A DNA stretch of 64,000 bases, from NCBI GenBank assembly GCA_963457665.1, contig OY735224.1:50754311-50818310 (forward strand), written 5' to 3'. Of this stretch, positions 49,251 through 61,900 are shown piece by piece. The stretch is from Thysanoteuthis rhombus (taxonomy: Eukaryota; Mollusca; Cephalopoda; Oegopsida; Thysanoteuthidae). A program made the position numbers and the translations under genes. The notes beneath the pieces are model-generated. The model was not told where the DNA came from, made no database searches, and saw nothing but the letters and a program-made list of their open reading frames with translations. How positions within the stretch are numbered: the stretch's first letter is position 1; every line of letters starts with the position of its first letter.

Positions 49251-52200
49251 GTAATAATAGATGAATATGTGTCAAAACCATAAATGAAAGGGTATAAAAA
49301 GAGCCTTTCTAGCTTTGAAACCCATATTTTTGAAGTTTCAAACAATATACTTCAATGAAGTTATAATAGATGAATATGTGTCAAAACCATAACTGAAAGG
49401 GTATAAAAAGAGCCTTTCTAGCTTTGAAACCCATATTTTTGAAGTATCAAACAATATACTTCAATGAAGTAATAATAGATGAATATGTGTCAAAACCATA
49501 ACTGAAAGGGTATTAAAAAGAGCCTTTCTAGCTCTGAAACCCATATTTTTGAAGTTTCAAACAATTTACTTGAATGAAATAATAATAGATGAATATGTGT
49601 CAAAACCATTACTGAAAGGGTATAAAAAGAGCCTTTCTAGCTTTGAAACCCATATTTTTGAAGTTCCAAACAATTTACTTCAATGAAGCAATGATAGATA
49701 AATATGTGTCAAAACCATAACTGAAAGGGTATAAAAAGAGCCTTTCTAGCTTTGAAACCCATATTTTTGAAGTTCCAAACAATTTACTTCAATGAAGCAA
49801 TGATAGATGAATATGTGTCAAAACCATAACTGAAAGGGTATTAAAAAGAGCCTTTCTAGCTTTGAAACCCATATTTTTGAAGTTTCAAACAATTTACTTG
49901 AATGAAGTAATAATAGATGAATATGTGTCAAAACCATTACTGAAAGGGTATAAAAAGAGCCTTTCTAGCTTTGAAACCCATATTTTTGAAGTTTCAAACA
50001 ATATACTTCAATGAAGTAATAATAGATGAATATGTGTCAAAACCATAACTGAAAGGGTATAAAAAGAGCCTCTCTAGCTTTGAAACCTATATTTTTGAAG
50101 TTTCAAACAATATACTTCAATGAAGTAATAATACATGAATATTTGCCAAACCCATAACTGAAAGGGTATAAAAAGAGCTTTTCTAGCTTTGAAACCCATA
50201 TTTTTGAAGTTTCAAACTATTTACTTCAATGAAGTAATAATAAATGCATATGTGTCAAAACCATAACTGAAAGGGTATAAAAAGAGCCTTTCTAGCTTTG
50301 AAACCCATATTTTTGAAGTTTCAAACAATTCACTTAAATGAAGTAATAATAGATGAATATGTGTCAAAACCATAACTGAAAGGGTATTAAAAAGAGCCTT
50401 TCTAGCTTTGAAACCCATATTTTTGAAGTTTCAAACAATTTACTTGAATTAAGTAATAATAGATAAATATGTGTCAAAACCATAACTGAAAGGGTAAAAA
50501 AAGAGCCTTTCCAGGTTTGAAACCCATATTTTTGAAGTTCCAAACAATTTACTTGAATGAAGTAATGATAGATGAATATGTGTCAAAACCATAGTTGAAA
50601 GGGTATTATAAAAGAGCCTTTCTAGCTTTGAAACCCATATTTTTGAAGATTCAAACAATATACTTCAATGAAGTAATAATAGATGAATATGTGTCAAAAC
50701 CATAACTGAAAGGGTATTAAGAAGAGCTTTCCTAGCTTTGAAACCCATATTTTTGAAGTTTCAAACAATTTACTTCAATGAAGTAATAATAAATGAATAT
50801 GTGTCAAAACCATAACTGAAAGGGTATAAAAAGAGCCTTTCTAGCTTTGAAACCCATATTTTTGAAGTTCCAAACAATTCACTTGAATGAAGTAATAATA
50901 GATGAATATGTGTCAAAACCATAACTGAAAGGGTATTAAGAAGAGCTTTCCTAGCTTTGAAACCCATATTTTTGAAGTTTCAAACAATTTACTTCAATAA
51001 AGTAATAATAAATGAATATGTGTCAAAACCATAACTGAAAGGGTATAAAAAGAGCCTTTCTAGCTTTGAAACCCATATTTTTGAAGTTCCAAACAATTCA
51101 CTTGAATGAAGTAATAATAAATGAATATTTGTCAAAACCATAACTGAAAGGGTATTAAAAAGAGCCTTTCTAGCTTTGAAACCAATATTTTTGAAGTTCC
51201 AAACAATTTACTTGAATGAAGTAATAATAGATGAATATGTGTCAAAACCATAACTGAAAGGGTATTAAAAAGAGCTTTTCTAGCTTTGAAACCCATATTT
51301 TTGAAGTTTCAAACAATTTACTTGAATGAAGTAATAATAGATAAATATGTGTCAAAACCATAACTGAAAGGGTATAAAAAGAGCTTTCCTAGGTTTGAAA
51401 CCCATATTTTTGAAGTTCCAAACAATTTACTTGAATGAAGTAATAATAGATGAATATGTGTCAAAACCATAACTGAAAGGGTATAAAAAGAGCCTTTCTA
51501 GCTTTGAAACCCATATTTTTGAAGTTTCAAACAATTTACTTCAATAAAGTAATAATAGATGAATATGTGTCAAAACCATTACTGAAAGGGTATAAAAAGA
51601 GTCTTTCTAGCTTTGAAACCCATATTTTTGAAGTTTCAAACAATTTACTTGAATGAAGTAATAATAGATAAATATGTGTCAAAACCATAACTGAAAGGGT
51701 ATAAAAAGAGCTTTCCTAGGTTTGAAACACATATTTTTGAAGTTTCAAACAATTTACTTGAATGAAGTAATAATAAATGAATATGTGTCAAAACCATAAC
51801 TGAAAGGGTATTAAAAAAAGTTTTTCTAGCTTTGAAACCCATATTTTTGAAGTTTCAAACAATTTACTTGAATTAAGTAATAATAGATGAATATGTGTCA
51901 AAACCATAACTGAAAGGGTATTAAAAAAAGCTTTTCTAGCTTTGAAACCCATATTTTTGAAGTTTCAAACAATATACTTCAATGGAGTAATAATAGATGA
52001 ATATGTGTCAAAACCATAAATGAAAGGGTATAAAAAGAGCCTTTCTAGCTTTGAAACCCATATTTTTGAAGTTTCAAACAATATACTTCAATGAAGTTAT
52101 AATAGATGAATATGTGTCAAAACCATAACTGAAAGGGTATTAAAAAAAGCTTTTCTAGCTTTGAAACCTATATTTTTGAAGTTTCAAACAATTTACTTGA

Positions 52201-52829
52201 ATTAAGTAATAATAGATGAATATGTGTCAAAACCATAACTGAAAGGGTATAAAAAGAGCCTTTCTAGCTTTGAAACCCATATTTTTGAAGTTTCAAACAA
52301 TATACTTCAATGAAGTAATAATAGATGAATATGTGTCAAAACCATAACTGAAAGGGTAAAAAAAGAGCCTTTCCAGGTTTGAAACCCATATTTTTGAAGT
52401 TCCAAACAATTTACTTGAATGAAGTAATGATAGATGAATATGTGTCAAAACCATAACTGAAAGGGTATGAAAAGAGCCTTTCTAGCTTTGAAACCCATAT
52501 TTTTGAAGATTCAAACAATATACTTCAATGAAGTAATAATAGATGAATATGTGTCAAAACCATAACTGAAAGGGTATTAAGAAGAGCTTTCCTAGCTTTG
52601 AAACCCATATTTTTGAAGTTTCAAACAATTTACTTCAATGAAGTAATAATAAATGAATATGTGTCAAAACCATAACTGAAAGGGTATAAAAAGAGCCTTT
52701 CTAGCTTTGAAACCCATATTTTTGAAGTTTCAAACAATATACTTCAATGAAGTAATAATAGATGAATATGTGTCAAAACCATAACTGAAAGGGTATAAAA
52801 AGAGCCTTTCTAGCTTTGAAACCCATATT

Positions 52830-53660
52830 TTTGAAGTTCCAAACAATTCACTTGAATGAAGTAATAATAGATGAATATGTGTCAAAACCAATACTGAGAG
52901 GGTATAAAAAAAGGCTGTCTAGCTTTGTAACCCATATTTTTGAAGTTTCAAACAATTTACTTCAATAAAGTAATAATAGATGAATATGTGTCCAAACCAT
53001 AACTGAAAGGGTATAAAAAGAGCCTTTCTAGCTTTGAAATCCATATTTTTGAAGTTCCAAACAATTCACTTGAATGAAGTAATAATAGATGAATATGTGT
53101 CAAAACCAATACTGAGAGGGTATAAAAAAAGGCTGTCTAGCTTTGTAACCCATATTTTTGAAGTTTCAAACAATTTACTTCAATAAAGTAATAATAGATG
53201 AATATGTGTCCAAACCATAACTGAAAGGGTATAAAAAGAGCCTTTCTAGCTTTGAAATCCATATTTTTGAAGTTCCAAACAATTCACTTGAATGAAGTAA
53301 TAATAGATGAATATGTGTCAAAACCAATACTGAGAGGGTATAAAAAAAGGCTGTCTAGCTTTGTAACCCATATTTTTGAAGTTTCAAACAATTTACTTCA
53401 ATGAAGTAATAATAGATGAATATGTGTCAAAACAATAACTGAAAGGGTATAAAAAGAGCCTTTCTAGCTTTGAAACCCATATTTTTGAAGTTCCAAACAA
53501 TTCACTTGAATGAAGTAATAATAGATGAATATGTGTCAAAACCAATACTGAGAGGGTATAAAAAAAGGCTGTCTAGCTTTGTAACCCATATTTTTGAAGT
53601 TTCAAACAATTTACTTCAATAAAGTAATAATAGATGAATATGTGTCAAAACCATAACTGA
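52830..53660. repeat. Satellite D dimer repeat: 218 bp, four copies
   Basis: The variant AAGGCTGTCTAGCTTTGTAAC occurs in every second monomer, at 52911, 53129, 53347 and 53565, with exact 218 bp spacing. The alternate monomer is the ordinary form, often with GAAATCC and GTGTCCAAACC. Copy 1 of the superblock has only one such pair (41781), so the dimer multiplied after the superblock duplicated. Confidence 0.93.
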
Positions 53661-53989
53661 AAGGGTATAAAAAGAGCCTTTCTAGCTTTGAAATCCATAT
53701 TTTTGAAGTTTCAAACAATTTACTTCAATGAAGTAATGATAGATGAATATGTGTCAAAACCATAACTGAAAGGGTATGAAAAGAGCCTTTCCATCATTGA
53801 AACCCATATTTTTGAAGTTTCAAACAATTTACTTGAATTAAGTAATAATAGATGAATATGTGTCAAAACCATAACTGAAAGGGTATAAAAAGAGCCTTTC
53901 TAGCTTTGAAACCCATATTTTCGAAGTATCAAACAATATACTTCAATGAAGTAATAATAGATGAATATGTGTCAAAACCATAACTGAAA

Positions 53990-56075
53990 GGGTATAAAAA
54001 GAGCCTCTCTAGCTTTGAAACCCATATTTTTGAAGTATCAAACAATATACTTCAATGAAGTAATAATAGATGAATATGTGTCCAAACCATAACTGAAAGG
54101 GTATAAAAAGAGCCTTTCTAGCTTTGAAACCCATATTTTTGAAGTTTCAAACAATATACTTCAATGAAGTTATAATAGATGAATATGTGTCAAAACCATA
54201 ACTGAAAGGGTATTAAAAAAAGCTTTTCTAGCTTTGAAACCATTATTTTTGAAGATTCAAACAATTTACTTCAATGAAGTAATAATAGATGAATATGTGT
54301 CAAAACCATAACTGAAAAGGTATAAAAAGAGCCTTTCTAGCTTTGAAACCCATATTTTTGAAGTTTCAAACAATATACTTCAATGAAGTAATAATAAATG
54401 AATATGTGTCAAAACCATAACTGAAAGGATATAAAAAGAGCCTTTCTAGCTTTGAAACCCATATTTTTGAAGTTTCAAACAATATACTTCAATGAAGTAA
54501 TAATAGATGAATATGTGTCAAAACCATAACTGAAAGGGTATACAAAGAGCTTTTCTAGCTTTGAAACCCATATTTTTGAAGTTTCAAACAATATACTTCA
54601 ATGAAGTTATAATAGATGAATATGTGTCAAAACCATAACTGAAAGGGTATTAAAAAAAGCTTATCTAGCTTTGAAACCCATATTTTTGAAGTTTCAAACA
54701 ATATACTTCAATGAAGTAATAATAGATGAATATGTGTCAAAACCATAACTGAAAGGGTATAAAAAGAGCCTTTCTAGCTTTGAAACCCATATTTTTGAAG
54801 TTTCAAACAATATACTTCAATGAAGTAATAATAGATGAATATGTGTCAAAACAATAACTGAAAGGGTATAAAAAGAGCCTTTCTAGCTTTGAAACCCATA
54901 TTTTTGAAGTTTCAAACAATATACTTCAATGAAGTAATAATAGATGAATATGTGTCAAAACCATAACTGAAAGGGTATAAAAAGAGCCTTTCTAGCTTTG
55001 AAACCCATATTTTTGAAGTTTCAAACAATTTACTTCAATGAAGAAATAATAAATGCATATGTGTCAAAACTATAACTGAAAGGGTATAAAAAGAGCCTTT
55101 CTAGCTTTGAAACCCATATTTTTGAAGTTTCAAACAATATACTTCAATGAAGTTATAATAAATGAATATGTTAAAACCATAACTGAAAGGGTATTAAAAA
55201 AAGCTTTTCTAGCTTTGAAACCCATATTTTTGAAGTTTCAAACAATTTACTTGAATTAAGTAATAATAGATGAATATGTGTCAAAACCATAACTGAAAGG
55301 GTATAAAAAGAGCCTTTCTAGCTTTGAAACCCATATTTTTGAAGTTTCAAACAATATACTTCAATGAAGTAATAATAGATGAATATGTGTCAAAACCATA
55401 ACTGAAAGGGTATAAAAAGAGCCTCTCTAGCTTTGAAACCCATATTTTTGAAGTATCAAACAATATACTTCAATGAAGTAATAATAGATGAATATGTGTC
55501 CAAACCATAACTGAAAGGGTATAAAAAGAGCCTTTCTAGCTTTGAAACCCATATTTTTGAAGTTTCAAACAATATACTTCAATGAAGTTATAATAGATGA
55601 ATATGTGTCAAAACCATAACTGAAAGGGTATTAAAAAAAGCTTTTCTAGCTTTGAAACCATTATTTTTGAAGATTCAAACAATTTACTTCAATGAAGTAA
55701 TAATAGATGAATATGTGTCAAAACCATAACTGAAAAGGTATAAAAAGAGCCTTTCTAGCTTTGAAACCCATATTTTTGAAGTTTCAAACAATATACTTCA
55801 ATGAAGTAATAATAAATGAATATGTGTCAAAACCATAACTGAAAGGATATAAAAAGAGCCTTTCTAGCTTTGAAACCCATATTTTTGAAGTTTCAAACAA
55901 TATACTTCAATGAAGTTATAATAGATGAATATGTGTCAAAACCATAACTGAAAGGGTATACAAAGAGCTTTTCTAGCTTTGAAACCCATATTTTTGAAGT
56001 TTCAAACAATATACTTCAATGAAGTTATAATAGATGAATATGTGTCAAAACCATAACTGAAAGGGTATTAAAAAA
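53990..56075. repeat. Satellite D internal tandem duplication of 1,418 bp (13 monomers)
   Basis: GCCTCTCTAGC (54003/55421) and TATACAAAGAGC (54541/55959) share an offset of 1418 bp. The monomers between them, including ACCATTATTTTTGAAGATTC and GAAAAGGTATA variants, repeat in order. The matching place in superblock copy 1 (43.5-44.2 kb) has one copy. Confidence 0.88.
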
Positions 56076-57649
56076 AGCTTTTCTAGCTTTGAAACCTATA
56101 TTTTTGAAGTTTCAAACAATTTACTTGAATTAAGTAATAATAGATGAATATGTGTCAAAACCATAACTGAAAGGGTATAAAAAGAGCCTTTCTAGCTTCG
56201 AAACCCATATTTTTGAAGTTTCAAACAATATACTTCAATGAAGTAATAATAGATGAATATGTGTCAAAACCATAACTGAAAGGGTATAAAAAGAGCCTTT
56301 CTAGCTTTGAAACCCATATTTTTGAAGTTTCAAACAATATACTTCAATGAAGTAATAATAGATGAATATGTGTCAAAACCATAACTGAAAGGGTATAAAA
56401 AGAGCCTTTCTAGCTTTGAAACCCATATTTTTGAAAATTCAAACAATTCACTTGTTGAAGTAATAATAGATGAATGTGTCAAAACCATAACTTAAAGGAT
56501 ATAAAAAGAGCCTTTCTAGCTTTGAAACCCATATTTTTGAAGTATCAAACAATTTACTTCAATGAAGAAATAATAAATGCATATGTGTCAAAACTATAAC
56601 TGAAAGGGTATAAAAAGAGCCTTTCTAGCTTTGAAACCCATATTTTTGAAGTTTCAAACAATATACTTCAATGAAGTTATAATAAATGAATATGTGTCAA
56701 AACCATAACTGAAAGGGTATTAAAAAAAGCTTTTCTAGCTTTTGAACCCATATTTTTGAAGTTTCAAACAATTTACTTGAATGAAGTAATAATAGATGAA
56801 TATGTGTCAAAACCATAACTGAAAGGGTATAAAAAGAGCCTTCTAGCTTTGAAACCCATATTTTTGAAGTATCAAACAATATACTTCAATGAAGTAATAA
56901 TAGATGAATATGTGTCAAAACTATAACTGAAAGGGTATAAAAAGAGCCTTTCTAGCTTTGAAACCCATATTTTTGAAGTATCAAACAATATACTTCAATG
57001 AAGTAATAATAGATGAATATGTGTCCAAACCATAACTGAAAGGGTATAAAAAGAGCTTTTCTAGCTTTGAAAACCATATTTTTGAAGTTTCAAACAATAT
57101 AGTTCAATGAAGTTATAATAGATGAATATGTGTCAAAACCATAACTGAAAGGGTATTAAAAAAAGCCTTTCTAGCTTTGAAACCCATATTTTCAAAGTTC
57201 CAAACAATTTACTTGAATGAAGCAATGATAGATGAATATGTGTCAAAACCATAACTGAAAGGGTATGAAAAGAGCCTTTCTAGCTTTGAAACCCATATTT
57301 TTGAAGTTTCAAACAATATACTTCAATGAAATAATAATAGATGAATATGTGTCAAAACCATAAATGAAAGGGTATAAAAAGAGCCTTTCTAGCTTTGAAA
57401 CCCATATTTTTGAAGTTTCAAACAATATACTTCAATGAAGTTATAATAGATGAATATGTGTCAAAACCATAACTGAAAGGGTATTAAAAAAAGCTTTTCT
57501 AGCTTTGAAACCATTATTTTTGAAGTTTCAAACAATTTACTTGAATTAAGTAATAATGGATGAATATGTGTCAAAACCATAACTGAAAGGGTATAAAAAG
57601 AGCCTTTCTAGCTTTGAAACCCATATTTTTGAAGTTTCAAACAATATAC

Positions 57650-58900
57650 TTCAATGAAGTAATAATAGATGAATATGTGTCAAAACCATAACTGAAAGGG
57701 TATAAAAAGAGCCTTTCTAGCTTTGAAACCCATATTTTTGAAGTATCAAACAATATACTTCAATGAAGTAATAATAGATGAATATGTGTCAAAACCATAA
57801 ATGAAAGGGTATAAAAAGAGCCTTTCTAGCTTTGAAACCCATATTTTTGAAGTTTCAAACAATATACTTCAATGAAGTAATAATAGATGAATATGTGTCA
57901 AAACCATAACTGAAAGGGTATAAAAAGAGCCTTTCTAGCTTTGAAACCCATATTTTTGAAGTATCAAACAATATACTTCAATGAAGTAATAATAGATGAA
58001 TATGTGTCAAACCCTAAATGAAAGGGTATAAAAAGAGCCTTTCTAGCTTTGAAACCCATATTTTTGAAGTTTCAAACAATATACTTCAATGAAGTAATAA
58101 TAGATGAATATGTGTCAAAACCATAACTGAAAGGGTATAAAAAGAGCCTTTCTAGCTTTGAAACCCATATTTTTGAAGTATCAAACAATATACTTCAATG
58201 AAGTAATAATAGATGAATATGTGTCAAAACCATAAATGAAAGGGTATAAAAAGAGCCTTACTAGCTTTGAAACCCATATTTTTGAAGTTTCAAACAATAT
58301 ACTTCAATGAAGTAATAATAGATGAATATGTGTCAAAACCATAACTGAAAGGGTATAAAAAGAGCCTTTCTAGCTTTGAAACCCATATTTTTGAAGTATC
58401 AAACAATATACTTCAATGAAGTAATAATAGATGAATATGTGTCAAACCCTAAATGAAAGGGTATAAAAAGAGCCTTTCTAGCTTTGAAACCCATATTTTT
58501 GAAGTTTCAAACAATATACTTCAATGAAGTAATAATAGATGAATATGTGTCAAAACCATAACTGAAAGGGTATAAAAAGAGCCTTTCTAGCTTTGAAACC
58601 CATATTTTTGAAGTATCAAACAATATACTTCAATGAAGTAATAATAGATGAATATGTGTCAAAACCATAAATGAAAGGGTATAAAAAGAGCCTTTCTAGC
58701 TTTGAAACCCATATTTTTGAAGTATCAAACAATATACTTCAATGAAATAATAATAGATGAATATGTGTCAAAACCATAAATGAAAGGGTATAAAAAGAGC
58801 CTTTCTAGCTTTGAAACCCATATTTTTGAAGTATCAAACAATATACTTCAATGAAGTAATAATAGATGAATATGTGTCAAAACCATAAATGAAAGGGTAT
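57650..58900. repeat. Satellite D dimer/tetramer block
   Basis: Two monomer forms alternate: one with GAAGTTTC followed by ATAACTG, one with GAAGTATC followed by ATAAATG, giving a ~218 bp dimer. The rarer ACCCTAAATG variant at 58011 and 58446 (435 bp, four monomers) shows a second round at tetramer size. Confidence 0.8.
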
Positions 58901-61900
58901 AAAAAGAGCCTTTCTAGCTTTGAAACCCATATTTTTGAAGTTTCAAACAATATACTTCAATGAAGTAATAATAGATGAATATGTGTCAAAACCATAACTG
59001 AAAGGGTATAAAAAGAGCCTTTCTAGCTTTGAAACCAATTTTTTTGAAGTTCCAAACAATTTACTTGAATGAAGTAATAATAGATGAATATGTGTCAAAA
59101 CCATAACTGAAAGGGTATAAAAAGAGCCTTTCTAGCTTTGAAACCCATATTTTTGAAGTTTCAAACAATATACTTCAATGAAGTAATAATAGATGAATAT
59201 GTGTCAAAACCATAATTGAAAGGGTATAAAAAGAGCCTTTCTAGCTTTGAAACCCATATTTTTGAAGTTTCAAACAATATACTTCAATGAAGTTATAATA
59301 GATGAATATGTGTCAAAACCATAACTGAGAGGGTATTAAAAAAAGCTTTTCTAGCTTTGAAACCTATATTTTTGAAGTTTCAAACAATTTACTTGAATTA
59401 AGTAATAATAGATGAATATGTGTCAAAACCATAACTGAAAGGGTATAAAAAGAGCCTTTCTAGCTTTGAAACCCATATTTTTGAAGTATCAAACAATATA
59501 CTTCAATGAAGTAATAATAGATGAATATGTGTCAAAACCATAAATGAAAGGGTATAAAAAGAGCCTTTCTAGCTTTGAAACCCATATTTTTGAAGTTTCA
59601 AACAATATACTTCAATGAAGAAATAATAAATGCATATGTGTCAAAACTATAACTGAAAGGGTATAAAAAGAGCCTTTCTAGCTTTGAAACACATATTTTT
59701 GAAGTTTCAAACAATATACTTCAATGAAGTAATAATAAATGCATATGTGTCAAAACCATAACTGGAAGGATATAAAAAGAGCATTTCTAGCTTTGAAACC
59801 AATATTTTTGAAGTTTCAAACAATATACTTCAATGAAGTAATAATAGATGAATATGTGTCAAAACCATAACTGAAAGGGTATAAAAAGAGCCTTTCTAGC
59901 TTTGAAACCAATTTTTTTGAAGTTCCAAACAATTTACTTGAATGAAGTAATAATAGATGAATATGTGTCAAAACCATAACTGGATGGGTATAAAAAGAGC
60001 CTTTCTAGGTTTGAAACCCATATTTTTGAAGTTTCAAACAATTTACTTGAATTAAGTAATAATAGATGAATATGTGTCAAAACCATAACTGAAAGGGTAT
60101 AAAAAGAGCCTTTCTAGGTTTGAAACCCATATTTTTGAAGTTCCAAACAATTTACTTGAATGAAGTAATGATAGATGAATATGTGTCAAAACCATAACTG
60201 AAAGGGTATGAAAAGAGCCTTTCTAGCTTTGAAACCCATATTTTTGAAGTTTCAAACAATATACTTCAATGAAGTAATAATAAATGCATATGTGTCAAAA
60301 CCATAACTGAAAGGATATAAAAAGAGCCTTTCTAGCTTTGAAACCCATATTTTTGAAGTTTCAAACAATATACTTCAATGAAGTAATAATAGATGAATAT
60401 GTGTCAAAACCATAACTGAAAGGGTATAAAAAGAGCCTTTCTAGCTTTGAAACCCATATTTTTGAAGTTCCAACTAATTCACTTGAATGAAGTAATAATA
60501 GATGAATATGTGTCAAAACCATTACTGAGAGGGTATAAAAAAAGGCTGTCTAGCTGTGTAACCCATATTTTCGAAGTTTCAAACAATTACTTGAATTAAG
60601 TAATAATAGATGAATATGTGTCAAAACCATAACTGAAAGGGTAAAAAAAGAGCCTTTCTTGGTTTGAAACCCATATTTTTGAAGTTTCAAACAATTTACT
60701 TCAATGAAGTAATAATAGATAAATATGTGTCAAAACCATAACTGAAAGGGTATAAAAAGAGCTTTCCTAGGTTTTAAACCCATATTTTTGAAGTTCCAAA
60801 CAATTTACTTGAACTAAGTAATAATAGATGAATATGTGTCAAAACCATAACTGAAAGGGTATAAAAAGAGCCTTTCTAGCTTTGAAACCCATATTTTTGA
60901 AGTTTCAAACAATATACTTCAATGAAGTAATAATAGATGAATATGTGTCAAAACCACAACTGAATGGGTATAAAAAGAGCCTTTCTAGCTTTGAAACCCA
61001 AATTTTTTAAGTTTCAAACAATATACTTCAATGAAGTAATAATAGATAAATATGTGTCAAAACCATAACTGAAAGGGTATAAAAAGAGCCTTTCTAGATT
61101 TGAAACCCATATTTTTGAAGTTCCAAACAATTTACTTGAATGAAGTAATAATAAATGCATATGTGTCAAAACTATAACTGGAAGGGTATAAAAAAAGCTT
61201 TTCTAGCTTCGAAACCCATATTTTTGAAGTTTCAAACAATTTACTTAAATGAAGCATTAATAGATGAATATGTGTCAAAACCATAACTGAAAGGGTATAA
61301 AAAGAGCCTTTCTAGCTTTGAAACCCATATTTTTGAAGTTTCAAACAATATACTTCAATGAAGTAATAATAGATGAATATGTGTCAAAACCATAACTGAA
61401 AGGGTATAAAAAGAGCGTTTCTAGCTTTGAAACCAATATTTTTGAAGTTTCAAACAATTCACTTGTTGAAGTAATAATAGATGAATACGTGTCAAAACCA
61501 TAACTGAAAGGGTATAAAAAGAGCCTTTCTAGCTTTGAAACCCATATTTTTGAAGTTTCAAACAATATACTTCAATGAAGTTATAATAGATGAATATGTG
61601 TCAAAACCATAACTGAAAGGGTATTAAAAAAAGCTTTTCTAGCTTTGAAACCTATATTTTTGAAGTTTCAAACAATTTACTTGAATTAAGTAATAATAGA
61701 TGAATATGTGTCAAAACCATAACTGAAAGGGTATAAAAAGAGCCTTTCTAGCTTTGAAACCCATATTTTTGAAGTTTCAAACAATATACTTCAATGAAGT
61801 AATAATAGATGAATATGTGTCAAAACCATAACTGAAAGGGTAAAAAAAGAGCCTTTCCAGGTTTGAAACCCATATTTTTGAAGTTCCAAACAATTTACTT

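Larger units (their letters stand above)
49475..60650. repeat. Satellite D, ~11-12 kb superblock, copy 2
   Basis: Offsets from copy 1 step by whole monomers. They are 12,224 bp for GCTCTGAAAC (37307/49531), 11,133 bp for GGGTAAAAAAAGAGCC (41221/52354), and 10,480 bp for TCGAAGTATC (43441/53921). They become 11,898 bp for GATGAATGTGTC (44571/56469), 11,458 bp for ACCAATTTTTTTG (47576/59034), and 11,349 bp for AGCTGTGTAACC (49203/60552). The rise from 10,480 to 11,898 equals the 1,418 bp internal duplication in this copy. Confidence 0.82.

Noticed and set aside
25327-61565. Many ~65-74 residue minus-strand ORFs in satellite D with near-identical products
   Set aside because: Each spans only about two monomers. 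The 109 bp period shifts frame every unit, so the frames exist only where one-base length variants allow, and no start context or domain is conserved.
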